Positions 23,288 to 34,317 are shown, counted from the stretch's first letter. The stretch is 64,000 nt of DNA from Bullera alba (GCA_001600095.1 BCIX01000002.1:2666001-2730000); one strand, 5' to 3'. The notes: generated by a model from the letters alone, not told the origin. Numbers and translations: made by a program.

Positions 23288-23775
23288 AGCGGGGAGCACG
23301 TAGCACCGGTCGAGACGAGAGGGTGTGCTTTCAAGTCCGCAATGCAGCGATATCGTGTGTACAACCGAGATGGGATGAAGACCACGACAGGACTCAATTG
23401 CGACTGAGCAGTGAGAGGTGCCTTTGCCCACGGTCTGTCCACGGTCGGATGGAAGGATGCACGCGTCACGGCATGACGCTTGGTCAAATCGAGGGGGAGA
23501 GAAGCTAGAGACGCGAAGGAAGCCAAACTCAGTTCGCAGTCGGAGTCGGTCAAACCGTGTCGACTGTTGACGAGGACGTCACCGGCCAACTTTTGCCCGA
23601 TCTCCGAATGCAGCCTTCCTTGCCTTCGATTGAGTGAGGCTAAAGAATGCTCCGACCAACACGCCAACACGCCCACCGTGCCACCGTGTCACAGTGAATC
23701 CAATCGCCTGTGCTCGTGAAGTATGCATACAAAGTCGTAACAAAGTCGATAAGGCCATAGCGCACTGTGCCCAAT
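23288..23775. other. Intergenic
   Basis: Between MAK16 3' end and the acyltransferase start, both minus. Several overlapping short open frames with no family resemblance; nothing supported. Confidence 0.5.
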
Positions 23776-25230
23776 TTACCAATTTCGCAACGTCTCCCTC
23801 GACATTGGCTCGGTCTCCATCTCGTACTCGACCTCGACCTTGGGTCCTGCCGCAATGTCAGTACATGACATACAGTCGGAAGTCTGCTTGACGACTCACT
23901 CCTCTTTCCACCCTTCTTGGGGTCTTTTGCGGGAGCTTTCCTCTTTGTACCAATAGCAGCCTTCCCATTGGCTGCAGCGGGCGGTTTGCCTGCTGCTTTC
24001 GGTCGAGCCGGCTGGTCTTCCTCTCCGCTTCCCTCTTCGTCATCCTCATCCGAGACTTCGAGGTCTGATGGGAACTCCTGTCCAGACAGTCCGTCGTCTT
24101 CAGAGTCAAATTCGTCAAACTGCTCAAAATTAGCATATGCCCTAAAACCGAAGGATCCATTTAACTCACCTCTGACCCGGTGTAATCCTCCAGATCACCA
24201 ACGCTCTCATCATCACTATCCTCGACAAACTCCCTGTCCCCTCCGTCGTCATCCTCCAGCTCCTCCTCGTCGGCCAGACTCTCGTCATCCTCCATCTCCA
24301 GCTCGTCGTCCAATTGCCTGTCCTTGCCTTTATCCAGGTTCAAGACCTGCTTCCAAACGTCCTCATTGACATTCAGTGGTGCGTCTCCGTACGCTTTCGA
24401 ACGTAGTCGCTCCAGCAATTCCTTCTCGATCGACTTCTCCAAATGAGCCGCTGCCAGCGCTTTACGCTCTCGTGTAGTCTCCCTCCTGTCTAGCTTCTTC
24501 TTGATTCCGACCAGCTTTGTCCTGGAGTAGCAATCAGCAATAGCCACCTAAGAGAGCTCCCATGACTTACTGCTGACTCAGACTCAATCTCCTCATCTTG
24601 ATCAGATACTGGGTAATCTTCGTTATTCTCTGTTTGCACTTGTGCGTGATGAAATTTGGCCAATATATGAGTTCCTTGTCAATCTGAGAGTGGCAGACAA
24701 CATCAGCTTCAATAATGCAGAACACAGCACCTAACGCACCTGCTCCAGCGCCTTGGCATAGTTGTTGGACAGCTTCACCCTCTCCCACATGTTGGCTGGG
24801 GTATGCGCCCGCTCTATCGTCTTCATGTATAGGTACAACACACCTAGATATACATGTCAGCTAGTCGCACCTTGTCAGAACCAGAGTAGCTCACCCTCCT
24901 TCTCCCTAACGGTTGCGTAGCGGGAGTTGGCAAGAGGACAGGACTGCCTCGAACACAGACCAGTAAGATTGTACTCATTACGACAGAAGTTTTGTGTTGC
25001 TGTCCTGGAGAGGCGGCCGGGTCAGCATGGATTCTCCAGCCCGGGAATTGAGTCAGTGGGCTCACTTTACTTTATACGAGCAGAATCTACGAATTTGGCA
25101 TTAGTCCAGCTCTTGACCACCACTTGGCAGAACTCACTGATGGTTGATCACCGACCAAATGAGCTCGTCCGACTGTGGGAAGGCAGTGTCAGCTTGGTCG
25201 ACTGGAAAGGATCGAATAGCTTACCTGCAT
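23776..25230 (-). CDS. MAK16: MAK16, pre-60S ribosome biogenesis factor
   Basis: Nucleolar factor needed for 27S pre-rRNA processing (family knowledge). About 344 aa from nine exons: 25230-25225, 25172-25138, 25086-25066, 25004-24895, 24843-24740, 24683-24571, 24521-24170, 24122-23900, 23846-23776. Exon 1 is just ATGCAG. Seen: [37 protein letters not shown] with the family's Cys residues, [73 protein letters not shown], then a long acidic tract and a Lys-rich tail. It ends with [11 protein letters not shown] and ETLRNW, typical of Mak16. Nine exons in ~1.45 kb; every join keeps frame. Divergent from the FMP32-like gene. Confidence 0.95.
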
Positions 25231-25547
25231 GATATCTGCTGCGTATGTGTCAAGCTGCGGTGACTGTCCTTGATGATAGCTATAGCTACACTCGCTCGGT
25301 GTATAGACAGTGGACGACCTGTTAAAAAATCTCGAAACAACATCCTCCAATACCCAGCTTCCGTCGGAACTAGGGGAGGAGTTGAGCTATGGTGGGTGGC
25401 GAATTCAAATCATCCCCCCACTTTACATCACCACAGCGTCACCATACAGCTGGTCGTGCCGAATGCTGGTGCGTCGCTGCGGTGTCCACTAGCTTACCTC
25501 TACTACTCGTCTCAACAAGCTCATAGACATCACTTCTCGACCTCATC
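25231..25547. other. Divergent promoter region (MAK16 / FMP32-like)
   Basis: About 317 bases between two divergent start codons. No additional gene or repeat seen. Confidence 0.5.
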
Positions 25548-26485
25548 ATGGCACTCTCACTCCTCTCCCAACCAACGACCAGCCGCAGAGGCGCGGCTAT
25601 AGCTTTGGGTTAGTCCATCACGATCAATGCTCGAGTGAGAGTCTCTTGCTGATCGCTTCTTCCTAGCACTCTCGCATCAGGCAGCCCGATCTGTGCCGCC
25701 TCTGCGCTCGATACACTCATCTCCCCCGTCCATGGCGTCTCATTTCGACACGCATCTCTTCGTTCAGAGACTAGAAAAGCAGGGCATGACGCGGAATCAG
25801 GCTGAAGGGGTGATGAACGTCCTGGCGGAGGTGATAGACGAGAGTGTCAAAGGGATGGAGGTGGGCTTGGTCAGTAAGGCCGAGCAGGAAAAGGTAGGTC
25901 TCCGTCTTCACCTGTCTGGCCTCCGCGTCTAGGGATAGCCAGGAGGATGTGAATTCTCCGTCATGGATGTCAAGCTGAACCTAGATTCTCCTTAGCAACG
26001 GTACACCCAGAAGGTCGACTTTGCCCAGCTCAAATCCGAGCTCCAGCTACATGAGAAGAACGATCTCACGTTGATGAAATCCGAAAACGATCGACTCATG
26101 TCCGATGTGGAAAAGCTCAAGCAGCGCTTACGGGAAGAAATCACTCGGACCCAAGCTGGTGTCAGGCTGGATCTCAACTTGGAGAAGGGCAGGATCCGGG
26201 ATGAGAGCAGTCAGCAAGAACTCAAGATCAAAGAAGTGGACACTCGGATCGAGAGCGAGATTGCGGGGTTGAGGACGCAGATTGAGCAGGCAAAGTTCAG
26301 TATATTGCAGTATCTCGTCGGTGTGGCTACTGGTTCCGGAGCACTACTGGTGAGCAAAGCGTCCCAGATTGTCGGCCAAAGCAACCTCGCTGACGAGCCT
26401 TTGCAGCTTGCGTACATGCGTATGATGGTGAGTTTGATCGTGCCAATCTCGTTTGTCTGCTGACACGCTGCTGGTCTAGCGATAG
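25548..26485 (+). CDS. Mitochondrial coiled-coil protein, FMP32/MCUR1/CCDC90 (DUF1640) family
   Basis: Inner-membrane coiled-coil protein; relatives affect the calcium uniporter or complex IV/proline metabolism (family knowledge). About 222 aa from exons 25548-25608, 25667-25893, 25996-26349, 26407-26427, 26480-26485. Seen: an N-terminal Arg/Ser-rich mitochondrial presequence (SLLSQPTTSRRGAAIALA), then FDTHLFVQRLEKQGMTRNQA, the DUF1640 opening, and QLKSELQLHEKNDLTLMKSE, a long coiled coil to about residue 195. The C-terminal span is FSILQYLVGVATGSGALLLAY. The last two exons are tiny (21 nt and 6 nt including the stop), giving YMRMMR at the end; the GTGAGT donor at 26428 and CTAG acceptor at 26479 support this. 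Confidence 0.88.
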
Positions 26486-26851
26486 ATGTGATGCCAACCC
26501 GTTGGCCAATGCTTGGGAGTAGGAGTAGCGATCTCGTACAACCAGGTTGATCGCATGCACATATTACTCTCCGTCTTGCCCTGTGTCATTGATACGGAGT
26601 ACATGCTAGCGCTACGGACCTCTGATCTGCGATACCCACACTCCGTGAATTTGGTCTGGGTACAGCAGTTCACGACTCAACTTATCAGAACCCTGCGCGT
26701 ACTCAGATACTAACAATTCGCTCCATGCACAGGGAATACATAGTATGCTGAATATAGAACAACACCGGATCCTCTCCCATGCACATGCACATGAATCCGG
26801 ACTACAGCCTTGGCTGGGTAAACTGTCTGAACAAGCTCCTTCCTCCGTTTC
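26486..26851. other. Convergent intergenic gap
   Basis: Between the FMP32-like gene (plus) and the large acidic-protein gene (minus). Nothing recognised. Confidence 0.5.
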
Positions 26852-29800
26852 TCAAATCTGTAGCGGCGGGATTCCTCCACCGCCTGGTCCGAGACCGATC
26901 GCGCCCATCCCATTTCCACTGGAGATGGCACCTGCAAACCTCCTCTTCTTGCGCTTTTCCTTCCTACTCAACACGTGATCGTTGGTCAATTGCGGATGCA
27001 AACTCGGCGAGATCAGAGTCAACCTCCCTGGCGCGGCGGCCAGTGTATCTCCCAGCCCGAAAGACTCCTGGATGACACCGCCAAAGGAGGCGTACTCGTA
27101 GTTGCCGATCCTGGCGGTAGGTGAGGAGAAAGGGTGTCGGGCACCTTGTCCTTGGAACCCTTCCATTCCAGGGCCGAATCCCACCCCGATTCCCAGATCC
27201 TCCACCATATTCCTCCCTCGGTGGGCACTGGCCCGACTTGGCGTTGCACCCGGCTGCGCGTGTCTGTGGGCTTGATTGGTGCCCATGCCAAAGTTCCGCC
27301 TGAGGTACGCCGAGACCGGTACGCGGTCGAACCTAAAGTCGTCTTCTCCGACCTGGACCTCCATCCCATTCTGAGACACGTGCGCCAAGATTGACTCTTC
27401 AAGCATGTCTTCCAAGTCCAACTTGTCCTGGAGGTGTTCGTCGTCGGTATCCATCTCGCTCGTCGCCTCGCCCTCGTCTTCCTCCAGCATGGCCAATTCT
27501 CGAGCTTGTTGCGCTTTCTGAGCAGCAATGTATCGAGGGTGTCCGGGGATAGACGAGTATCGAGCGCGCTTGGGTAATGTCGCCGGAGGTAGGATCATCT
27601 GTGCCTGCGTCGGATTCGAGTAGAATAGATCGCCAGCTTGCGAGCCGACCATGGAGGAAGAGATCGACGACTTTCGCTTTCGCTCAGACATTGGTGGGAC
27701 GTCTGATCGGACGGTGGATACCATGGATCCAGCCCGGGCGCCACGGCGTGATCTACGTTGGTGGGTAAAGGGCGATTTGGTCGGCACGCCAGAACCATCG
27801 ATGACGGCGTGTTGAGCGGGATCATCGGTTGCTGGGTGGAATGTACCCATGGTCGGGCCAGCAGGGCCTGCTGGTGCGCTCGAACTGGATCCGCTGGCGG
27901 TAGGAGTTTGAGGCGCCAGGGAAGGAGGAGGCATCGGTTTGGCGACTGGAGGTAGCGGCGAGTGCACTGTCGGTGTGGACAGTACCGGCGTCGCTTGAGT
28001 CGTATCGGTGACGATGATCGAAGGACCAGTGATCGTCGTACCTGTGGGCGAGGTGATGCCCATCTCCACCAGACCATTCTGCATCCCGGCAATGTGGCCG
28101 TTGATCGCATCTTCGCCGGCCATTGGACCTATAAGGTCAACCAGCCCAGTGTTGGGACTAGCACCATCGTGTAACAAGTGCGAGGTACCATTGACCGCTA
28201 TGCCCATAGAGACCGGAATGGAGTCTGCTGGTCCCATCGAACTGCTTATCAACTGGTCCAGGGCCGGGCTGTCGAGCATGGGCATATCCTCTTCCGCCAT
28301 CGAATCGGTCGTGTCACCATCGCATTCGTCTTCGCTCCCGGACCACCAAGCGGAATCCTCGCTCTGCATTCCATCTTCGGCATCGGCGTCGATGATTAAG
28401 CCTTCGCCATTCTGCTCCATACCGCTCAAAACCGTCGAACCTCCGACCGACCCGGCCGTGCGAGACCCTCTCGACCCTCGCCGCCTGGATGCTCTCTCCT
28501 GCCGAGGCTGAACAAGGACAAATTGACCGTCCCAGTTCTCCATAAGGACTAAAGGTCCTTCTTCGCTAGTTGGCGTGGCGTTGGTCGTCGTGGGTAATGG
28601 GAAACCAAACTCGTCGACCTCGTCGTCGGTCATTGACGAGGATGATGAATCCATCGAATCGTCCGAATCCGATTGAACGGATGATTGCGATTGTTGATCA
28701 ATCTCGGATCCGGATAGATGACCGATGAAGACTTCTTCCTCTTGTTCTTCGTCCGAATCGTCTTCCTCCTCGCTCTCCCACCAGTCGCCAAAGATCATCT
28801 GACGCTCAGTCTCCATGTCAGGATGTCCGCTGCCGTATGCCAGATCCTCGACATGCTGTCCCAGCAGGCCGGTCGACATGTCCTCGTGCTCTTCGTAGCC
28901 ATTCAGCGTGTCGTGGCCGAGACCATTGTACACACCCTCGTGGGAGAGCGAGATGTCGTCGTGCTCAGACTCGTCGTCGCCGAATGAGGATGCCGAGTCC
29001 ATGTCGTAGTTCGAAGGTCCAGCTCGGGACGAGGGCTACGACTAGTCTCAGCAACACCCTGCGCAGCGACTCAGCGTACTCACACCTCCGTAGCCATCGT
29101 TCGCACTGAGAGAGAACTTCTCGTCTCTTGCTCTGCGGATGTCCTTGTCGCCGTTCTTCAACGCCCTCTTCTTGTCACGGCCGTGGAATCCGACAGCGGT
29201 GACACTGACATTCTTCTCAGGACTCTTGCCCTTGGCAGTAGCCTGTGCGCTGCTCCTCTTCTTCAGATTTGCCTGACTGGCAGTCGCAGCGGGCCTGCCT
29301 TTCGGTAGCGCCGGTCCTTTCTTTCGCGTTGAACCATGTCCAGTGATATGGTTGTATGACGTCTTTTGTAATCTCGGCGTAATGACCTCGTCCTCTTCGT
29401 CGTCGTCCATCTCGAGACCTAGGATGTCGTCGGAAGAACCATCGCTATCGTCGTCGGGGGGTGTGAGTTCCGAGTCTGAATCGTCAAAGATGTCCGACTT
29501 CTTCTTCTTATTTTTGGCGGGCGCCTTGCGTTGCTTGGACTCGTATGCTCGGGATGACTGGGTGCTGGTGCTGGACTTTTTGGGCTGGTTAGACTTGGAT
29601 TTTGTCGATGGGGAGGGTACTGGGGATTGGCGGAGGGAGAGCTTGAGTCGTGGAACTGATGTCGCGGGCAGTGAAGGAGATGGAAGTGGATGAGCGGAAT
29701 TGGTTGGGGAGGAGATGACTACGGTAGTTGAACATCAGTATAAGCATGCAAACAGACCGACGTCCAGCTCCAGAGACAGTGGAGACCGCTATTCCACTTC

Positions 29801-29933
29801 TCGCTAGGTCATCCTCAATGACCGACGACCCGCCTTGCCCGTCCTTTCCTCGTCGTTCCCATACTAAATTTTATTTCCAGCCGGTAAAACCTGAACCAAA
29901 CGCACCTTTTCTCCTCCCCGCTGTCCCATTCAT
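26852..29933 (-). CDS. Large acidic nuclear regulator-like protein (possibly IFH1/CRF1-related)
   Basis: About 948 aa from exons 29933-29906, 29718-29084, 29035-26852; the first exon (MNGTAGRRK) is the least certain part. Seen: a basic N-terminal third with KNKKKKSDIFDDSDSE and repeated Lys/Arg patches, then a strongly acidic Ser/Asp/Glu region (MIFGDWWESEEEDDSDEEQ), then a short ordered phrase LVLMENWDGQFVLVQPRQER. Further acidic and Ser/Pro/Thr linkers follow, then RRSRRGARAGS, LPKRARYSSIPGHPRYI, DFRFDRVPVSAYLRRNFGMG, and a basic end VLSRKEKRKKRRFAGAI. The E-N-W-D-G phrase in acidic surroundings recalls fungal Ifh1/Crf1 coregulators of ribosomal-protein genes, but I cannot confirm it. No enzyme domain is visible. 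Confidence 0.6.
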
Positions 29934-30603
29934 CGAGGGCATGTAGCGAGGGTAAAGCACCTCTCGCTCGGGTGTTGGTGTATCTGGTAGTGATCAAGGA
30001 ATAGGTGGAAATTCGACCTCGGGGTGACGGTTGGGTTGGTCGTGTGAACAGATCTGGTTTTGTTGAAGAGTACAGATTGCGTCTTAATGATGTGACGGTA
30101 CTCTGACATGTAGATCTGCTTTCGCCTGGGCGGTTTGTCGCAGTCTCCAGTATATCTACTGGCAGTGTGGGTTCTCCCCCTCCTGTCCTCTCTGTGTGTT
30201 GTTGCTGCTGCTGCTCGGACGATGACAATGAACGTATAGAGCGTACAGCAAGAAGGTAGCGCTGAAAAAAGCTTTCAGATGGATTCCAGCGGAACAACAA
30301 GCTAGAGAGAGCGGGACCTCCACACACCACCCCCGGAATCAAATTTACCACGTGGTAGTTAGTGCTGTCGGCCGTGGTCCCCTTGGAGCAGCTTGGAGCT
30401 TTGTCAAAGCTTGGTCTTGGTGTCCTATCAGACAGCGACCGACAGATCAGCTGTCGCGACAGATCGTCCAGTCCGACGCAACTGCCCCAAGACAACGGGA
30501 TGCGCGGCGTATGGATTCCGCTCAGCATAGCTGCATAGACGCTATCACTAGCTGCAAATACTTATCGCACACGATCACCACCAGCCCGGGCCAATTTTCG
30601 GCT
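29934..30603. other. Intergenic with short CTG/GCA-like tract
   Basis: Between two minus-strand genes. A short microsatellite of TGTTGCTGCTGCTGC type lies at 30198-30214. Otherwise nothing recognised. Confidence 0.5.
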
Positions 30604-31239
30604 CTACTCCGCAATCCCTGCTTCACCAATAAACACAATATCAACAGGCGACGTGTCTGAGGAAAGTGCGAAGTCTGTGCCGCTTATCACACTTTGACCC
30701 ACCTCCGTCACATCTAGAGTCGTCAGCACGATACCATCGCTAATAAGAGTTACGCTCTTGTGGTCCGGCGTAAAGGACAGGTTGTAAGGCTTTCCGTTTT
30801 GGTCGAATAGTTCGAGAGCTCTACCACTGAGTTGACCCCATACGCCCTCGTTCGAGCCGAAGTTACAGTCCTCGTCGTGTCTTATCGTACGGGTTCGACC
30901 TTTAAGGCAGGATCTCAAGCCATTGGCCGGGGTGATAGTGGCAGGACAGACATGCCACAGCGCCATCGATTCGTCGGCCAGTTGGGCGAGGATGAAGTCG
31001 CCTTCGAGGGAAGGGTAGTCCGACTGTCGATCGGTTTGTCCCTGTGTAGAGGCTTTGAGCCTGGCTGACCAGTTGTTCCATCTTGTGTAAGCTGACCAGT
31101 CATAGTACATTCGCTGGTCGTCGTTTTCCGCGTCCCACCAAACGGTGTAAGGATCTACGACTCCTTGTGAGTCGGCGACTTCGTCCGGGATCTGCACATG
31201 GGCGAGAGACCGCCAGACTGTCTCGTTGCCCTCGGCCAT
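30604..31239 (-). CDS. Unrecognised single-exon protein, possible distant relative of the nearby tandem pair
   Basis: Single open frame of 211 aa with no intron, unusual in this window. No signal peptide or membrane span. Rich in Trp and Asp in the first third (DPYTVWWDAENDDQRMYYDW). The block RWNNWSARLKA followed by FILAQLADESMALW is similar in pattern to the tandem proteins to the right (GRWALKLDA, then FIVTRLEDDSLGVF), and a Cys after a similar interval (LRSCLKGRT versus AICLKSKAG) supports a distant relation. All three are single-exon genes in one cluster. Function unknown; the relation is an inference by eye. Confidence 0.6.
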   Translation of the reverse strand: MAEGNETVWRSLAHVQIPDEVADSQGVVDPYTVWWDAENDDQRMYYDWSAYTRWNNWSARLKASTQGQTDRQSDYPSLEGDFILAQLADESMALWHVCPATITPANGLRSCLKGRTRTIRHDEDCNFGSNEGVWGQLSGRALELFDQNGKPYNLSFTPDHKSVTLISDGIVLTTLDVTEVGQSVISGTDFALSSDTSPVDIVFIGEAGIAE

Positions 31240-31437
31240 GGTGAGTAGTATGATGGATGTTCGTTAGTCGCTGTCAGTCCAGTGTTGTGTGGATCCAGTG
31301 CTCGATCGAACTGTAGGAAGAAGCGAAGGAAGCTTTTTGCCCCCACTGATATAGATACATTACCGAATGTCTTCACAGATCGAGCCAATCCTTTGGAGGT
31401 TTGAGCCGTCCTTTCAAGCGCCACTTTCCTTCACAGA

Positions 31438-31650
31438 GACAACGTCTTCACTGAACATGACGCTGACGTGCTCATAACGTGGATTGCCAATGTCGAACTC
31501 CAACTCCTTCCTCATTTCCGCTGGTGAGGCGAAGCTCGAGCTGCGAGTCTCCGGATGCAAGCGGTCACCCTCCGTCGATCACGAGCGAGGATACCGCCAA
31601 TTGCCGTTTGTGACCAGGAGCCGGGACGTTTCAGCCCAACGAGCCCACAC
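31438..31650 (-). pseudogene. Degraded copy of the opposite-strand partner ORF
   Basis: On the minus strand it shares ordered words with the better preserved copy at 32880-33130: G-TGAAACGT--CGGC, CGGAGACTCGCAGCTCGAG versus the matching AGAGGCTCACAGTTCGAG, and GGCAATCCAC followed by AGCACGTCAG. The frame is broken here, so no protein is expected. It lies one duplication period (about 1.5 kb) upstream of the other copy. Confidence 0.5.
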
Positions 31651-31907
31651 TGCACGCTGTCGATGAGAGGATGTACTTCACATCTCTTACACCTCCCAAA
31701 CGACAGCTATGTCCCCGACTCCGATCATGGATGAGCAAGGGTGAGCGCCAAAGGATACCACTTGATCAAACACTTACGGTCGATCGACAGAGCATCCAGA
31801 CTACCGCTCAATAAGATGATCAAGTGGTAGAAAGGGTGTAGACGATACACGTTTCGCCGGAGTCGAATTGACTGATCACCGTCGGGAGGTTTCGTGTTCC
31901 GGATAGG

Positions 31908-31916
31908 ATATATATA
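31908..31916 (+). promoter_or_regulatory. TATA-like element of paralogue 1
   Basis: ATATATATA in a GGATATATATACC context, about 93 bases before the ATG. The equivalent position upstream of paralogue 2 has the same kind of element (33413-33420). Confidence 0.5.
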
Positions 31917-32008
31917 CCCTGCGGACTAGGTCAAGCTGACCAATCAATACTCACTTCTTCCCCTCTCTCGCTCAACCCTATTTCAGTACACCAACTTGGC
32001 AAAGCTCG

Positions 32009-32800
32009 ATGTCTGCTCAAGGTTCAACCACAGGCCTCGCTCGGATCTATCTCGCCGTTTCTGGTCCAGCCCTCACTGATCAGGCGAAAGTCGATGAGGC
32101 ACTCGCTGATCTTCCGTCGGTTGACGATCTGTCTCCCGAGGATCAAATTCTTCACGATCAGTTGATCGCTTCTTCGCTACGTTTCAGCAAGTTTGCCCAC
32201 TATCAATCGGTCGCCCCCCCTACAGCTACCGAGACTGGAGCTGAATCCGGACCTCTAGATTCAGCCATTGACACCGAGGATCCTAGTAAGCCCAACCACA
32301 ACTGGTTCGAGCTTGGCGGAAGGGTTCAACCTGGTCGGTGGGCTCTCAAGCTCGATGCACAGAATATCGACGACACTCAATGCACTCACAAGACATTCAT
32401 CGTAACAAGACTCGAGGACGACTCCCTCGGGGTGTTCAGTTTCCACGAGGGTACACGACCTCAGGCTCCCAAAGACGCCATCTGCCTCAAGAGCAAAGCC
32501 GGCTCTTGTAAATCTACCACCAAGGACCCCGACTTTGATCAGGTCGACTTGGACGTCCTCAACGCCATTAGCATGGGCATCAAGCTATACAGCGAGGGCG
32601 GTCAAGAGGGGTCTTTATCCTACCCACCGATCTCAGGATCGCTCGACACACTGGCCGAGACTCTGCTCTTGGGGATCCCCGGTTCGAAAACTCCAATTTC
32701 AGGTGTTTGTACCAGGGGTACTGTCAGCCTATCAAGGCCGTCGATTGCTCCGCACTCCAATCTGGCGTCCATGAGAATCAACTTTGCGCCATCCAAGTAG
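32009..32800 (+). CDS. Tandem paralogue 1, unknown single-exon family
   Basis: Intronless gene of 263 aa, no family recognised. The N-terminus MSAQGSTTGLARIYLAVSG is shared with the copy at 33535. Conserved blocks between the two: SLRFSKF--YQSVAP, ETG-E-GPLDSAIDTE, HNWFELGGR, GRWALKL/GRWGLKL, TRL-DDSL-V, FHEGT/LHEGT, DAIC-K-KAGS, SYPP-S-SL/SFPPVS-SL, GTVS--RPSIAPHSNLA and MRI-F at the end. Predicted soluble, no signal peptide, all-beta-looking alternation with Gly turns. Its duplicate, the shared promoter, and the shared 3' flank show a local tandem duplication of about 1.5 kb. Function unknown; possibilities such as a small beta-sandwich or lectin-like protein are unsupported guesses. Confidence 0.8.
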   Translation: MSAQGSTTGLARIYLAVSGPALTDQAKVDEALADLPSVDDLSPEDQILHDQLIASSLRFSKFAHYQSVAPPTATETGAESGPLDSAIDTEDPSKPNHNWFELGGRVQPGRWALKLDAQNIDDTQCTHKTFIVTRLEDDSLGVFSFHEGTRPQAPKDAICLKSKAGSCKSTTKDPDFDQVDLDVLNAISMGIKLYSEGGQEGSLSYPPISGSLDTLAETLLLGIPGSKTPISGVCTRGTVSLSRPSIAPHSNLASMRINFAPSK

Positions 32801-33212
32801 CCAACCGATGGTTGAGCAGAACAATGTGTCCTCGTCCTCTATCCGTGGTGGGTTGCTTGTGATTAGTGAATGCATCTGATGAAAACATGCTCGGGCGAAC
32901 ACTGAACCATCCCTCTGACGTGCTGATTTTGTGGATTGCCAAACGCTTACACCAACTGATATGTCCATCCTTTGAGCTTGCAGTGCGAAACTCGAACTGT
33001 GAGCCTCTAGATATGAGGAGTCGATCTGGGTCGAGCTCCCCTGTGTGCTTCGGAATGGGTGAGAGGTGGGTCCAGCCGTCAATTCCCGTCCATGTTAGAG
33101 CGCCGATACGTTTCAACCCATAAATGCGGAACACTAGCCTCGATGACCATGAAAAGATAGACGTGCTCAAAAGCTCATTTGTCTCCTTGACACGTATCAC
33201 GTCTCCGACCAC
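32778..33212 (-). CDS. Opposite-strand ORF between the tandem paralogues (partner gene or remnant)
   Basis: Open frame of 144 aa from a Met at 33209-33207, extendable further upstream without a start. It overlaps the last bases of paralogue 1 tail to tail. Part of it has a protein-like look: RLVFRIYGLKRIGALTWTG, IDGWTHLSPIPKHTGELDPD, SQFEFRTASSKDGHISW. A second, frame-broken copy sits at 31438-31650, so this sequence is part of the duplicated unit and lies divergently upstream of each paralogue. It may be a remnant or a small lineage-specific gene. The last ~35 residues overlap a flank that is also conserved downstream of paralogue 2, so are probably not truly coding. Confidence 0.3.
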   Translation of the reverse strand: MVGDVIRVKETNELLSTSIFSWSSRLVFRIYGLKRIGALTWTGIDGWTHLSPIPKHTGELDPDRLLISRGSQFEFRTASSKDGHISWCKRLAIHKISTSEGWFSVRPSMFSSDAFTNHKQPTTDRGRGHIVLLNHRLATWMAQS

Positions 33213-33412
33213 AGGTGGGGCCTCAAAGGATTCGCAACAGGTTGTAACGCTTCTGGCCTGTCGACAGAGGGCAGGGAGAACGTCTCGCTAAGGAGATACA
33301 AAGGGTATAGACGACACGCGTTTCGCCGGAGTTGGGAGTCGAGCCGACCAAGCTGATCGTCATGAGAAGCATTCATGTGCGCTATTGCGCCGATAGGCAG
33401 TGGGTATTCTGG

Positions 33413-33420
33413 TATATATA
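33413..33420 (+). promoter_or_regulatory. TATA-like element of paralogue 2
   Basis: TATATATA in a GGTATATATACC context, about 115 bases before the ATG at 33535; mirrors the element upstream of paralogue 1. Confidence 0.5.
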
Positions 33421-33534
33421 CCTGCCAACAAGCTCACCCCGACTGTTCTTATCCACTTGTTCCCCTTTGAGATTCAATCTTCACACAGTGACACATCACA
33501 TCCCAGAACACTACTTGACATAGCACAATATATT

Positions 33535-34317
33535 ATGTCTGCTCAAGCTTCAACCACAGGACTCACTCGAGTGTATCTCGCCGTTTCTGGTCAAGCCCTC
33601 ACGGTTCAGTCACTCTTGGAACAGGCCATTGATGATCTTCCGCCGCTCGACAATCAGGCATCCCCCGAAATTCGTTCGGCCCGCGAACGCCTCGTCAATC
33701 AGATGAACGAACCTTCCTTACGTTTCAGCAAGTTTGTCCAGTACCAATCTGTTGCTCCTGATCCAACTGTTGAGACTGGAGATGAGCCCGGACCTTTGGA
33801 CTCGGCCATTGACACCGAGCAACCGTTCCACAACTGGTTCGAGCTCGGCGGAAGGGGGGAAAAGGGACGATGGGGCCTCAAGCTCGAGTCGAAGGACGAC
33901 AAGACCTTGCTCGTCACCAGACTCGATGACGACTCTCTCGCCGTGCTCAGCCTCCACGAGGGGACATCCGCTCAATGCCCAGACGATGCCATCTGCGTCA
34001 AGACCAAAGCAGGGTCGTTCATCGCTTCGAACGCTAACAACAATCTCACCGACGTGCTCCTAGATCGTCTGGCAGCTACCAGCACGGGCATACTGCTCGA
34101 TGATGCCAGCGGGCGACAGGCGTCACTGTCATTCCCACCGGTGTCGACATCGCTCGAGACCCTCGACGAGACCCTGAGCTTCAAGGCACCCGGATCAGCT
34201 CTCCCAATCATTGGTGCCTACACTTCAGGCACGGTCAGCTTTGGAAAGCCATCGATCGCTCCCCACTCCAATCTGGCGCCCATGCGAATCCATTTCCAGC
34301 CATCTGATACTGAGTAG
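33535..34317 (+). CDS. Tandem paralogue 2, unknown single-exon family
   Basis: Intronless gene of 260 aa, alignable end to end with the product of 32009-32800 (same blocks listed there). Start chosen at MSAQASTTGLTRVYLAVSG because it matches the paralogue start; an upstream in-frame Met at 33400 lies before the TATA-like element and is not expected to be used. Differences are spread evenly, with small length changes around residues 35-50 and 150-165, which suggests both copies are under constraint rather than one being a pseudogene. The 3' flank (TGCTTG-GNTT-GTGAATGCATC then GATGAAAAC) is shared with the first copy. Confidence 0.8.
   Translation: MSAQASTTGLTRVYLAVSGQALTVQSLLEQAIDDLPPLDNQASPEIRSARERLVNQMNEPSLRFSKFVQYQSVAPDPTVETGDEPGPLDSAIDTEQPFHNWFELGGRGEKGRWGLKLESKDDKTLLVTRLDDDSLAVLSLHEGTSAQCPDDAICVKTKAGSFIASNANNNLTDVLLDRLAATSTGILLDDASGRQASLSFPPVSTSLETLDETLSFKAPGSALPIIGAYTSGTVSFGKPSIAPHSNLAPMRIHFQPSDTE

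Larger units (their letters stand above)
31240..32008. other. Intergenic with decayed repeat-unit copy and promoter of paralogue 1
   Basis: Holds the start-side flank of the 30604-31239 gene, a degraded copy of the opposite-strand partner (31438-31650), and the promoter of paralogue 1. The block AGACGATACACGTTTCGCCGG at 31838-31858 is shared with the promoter of paralogue 2. Confidence 0.55.
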
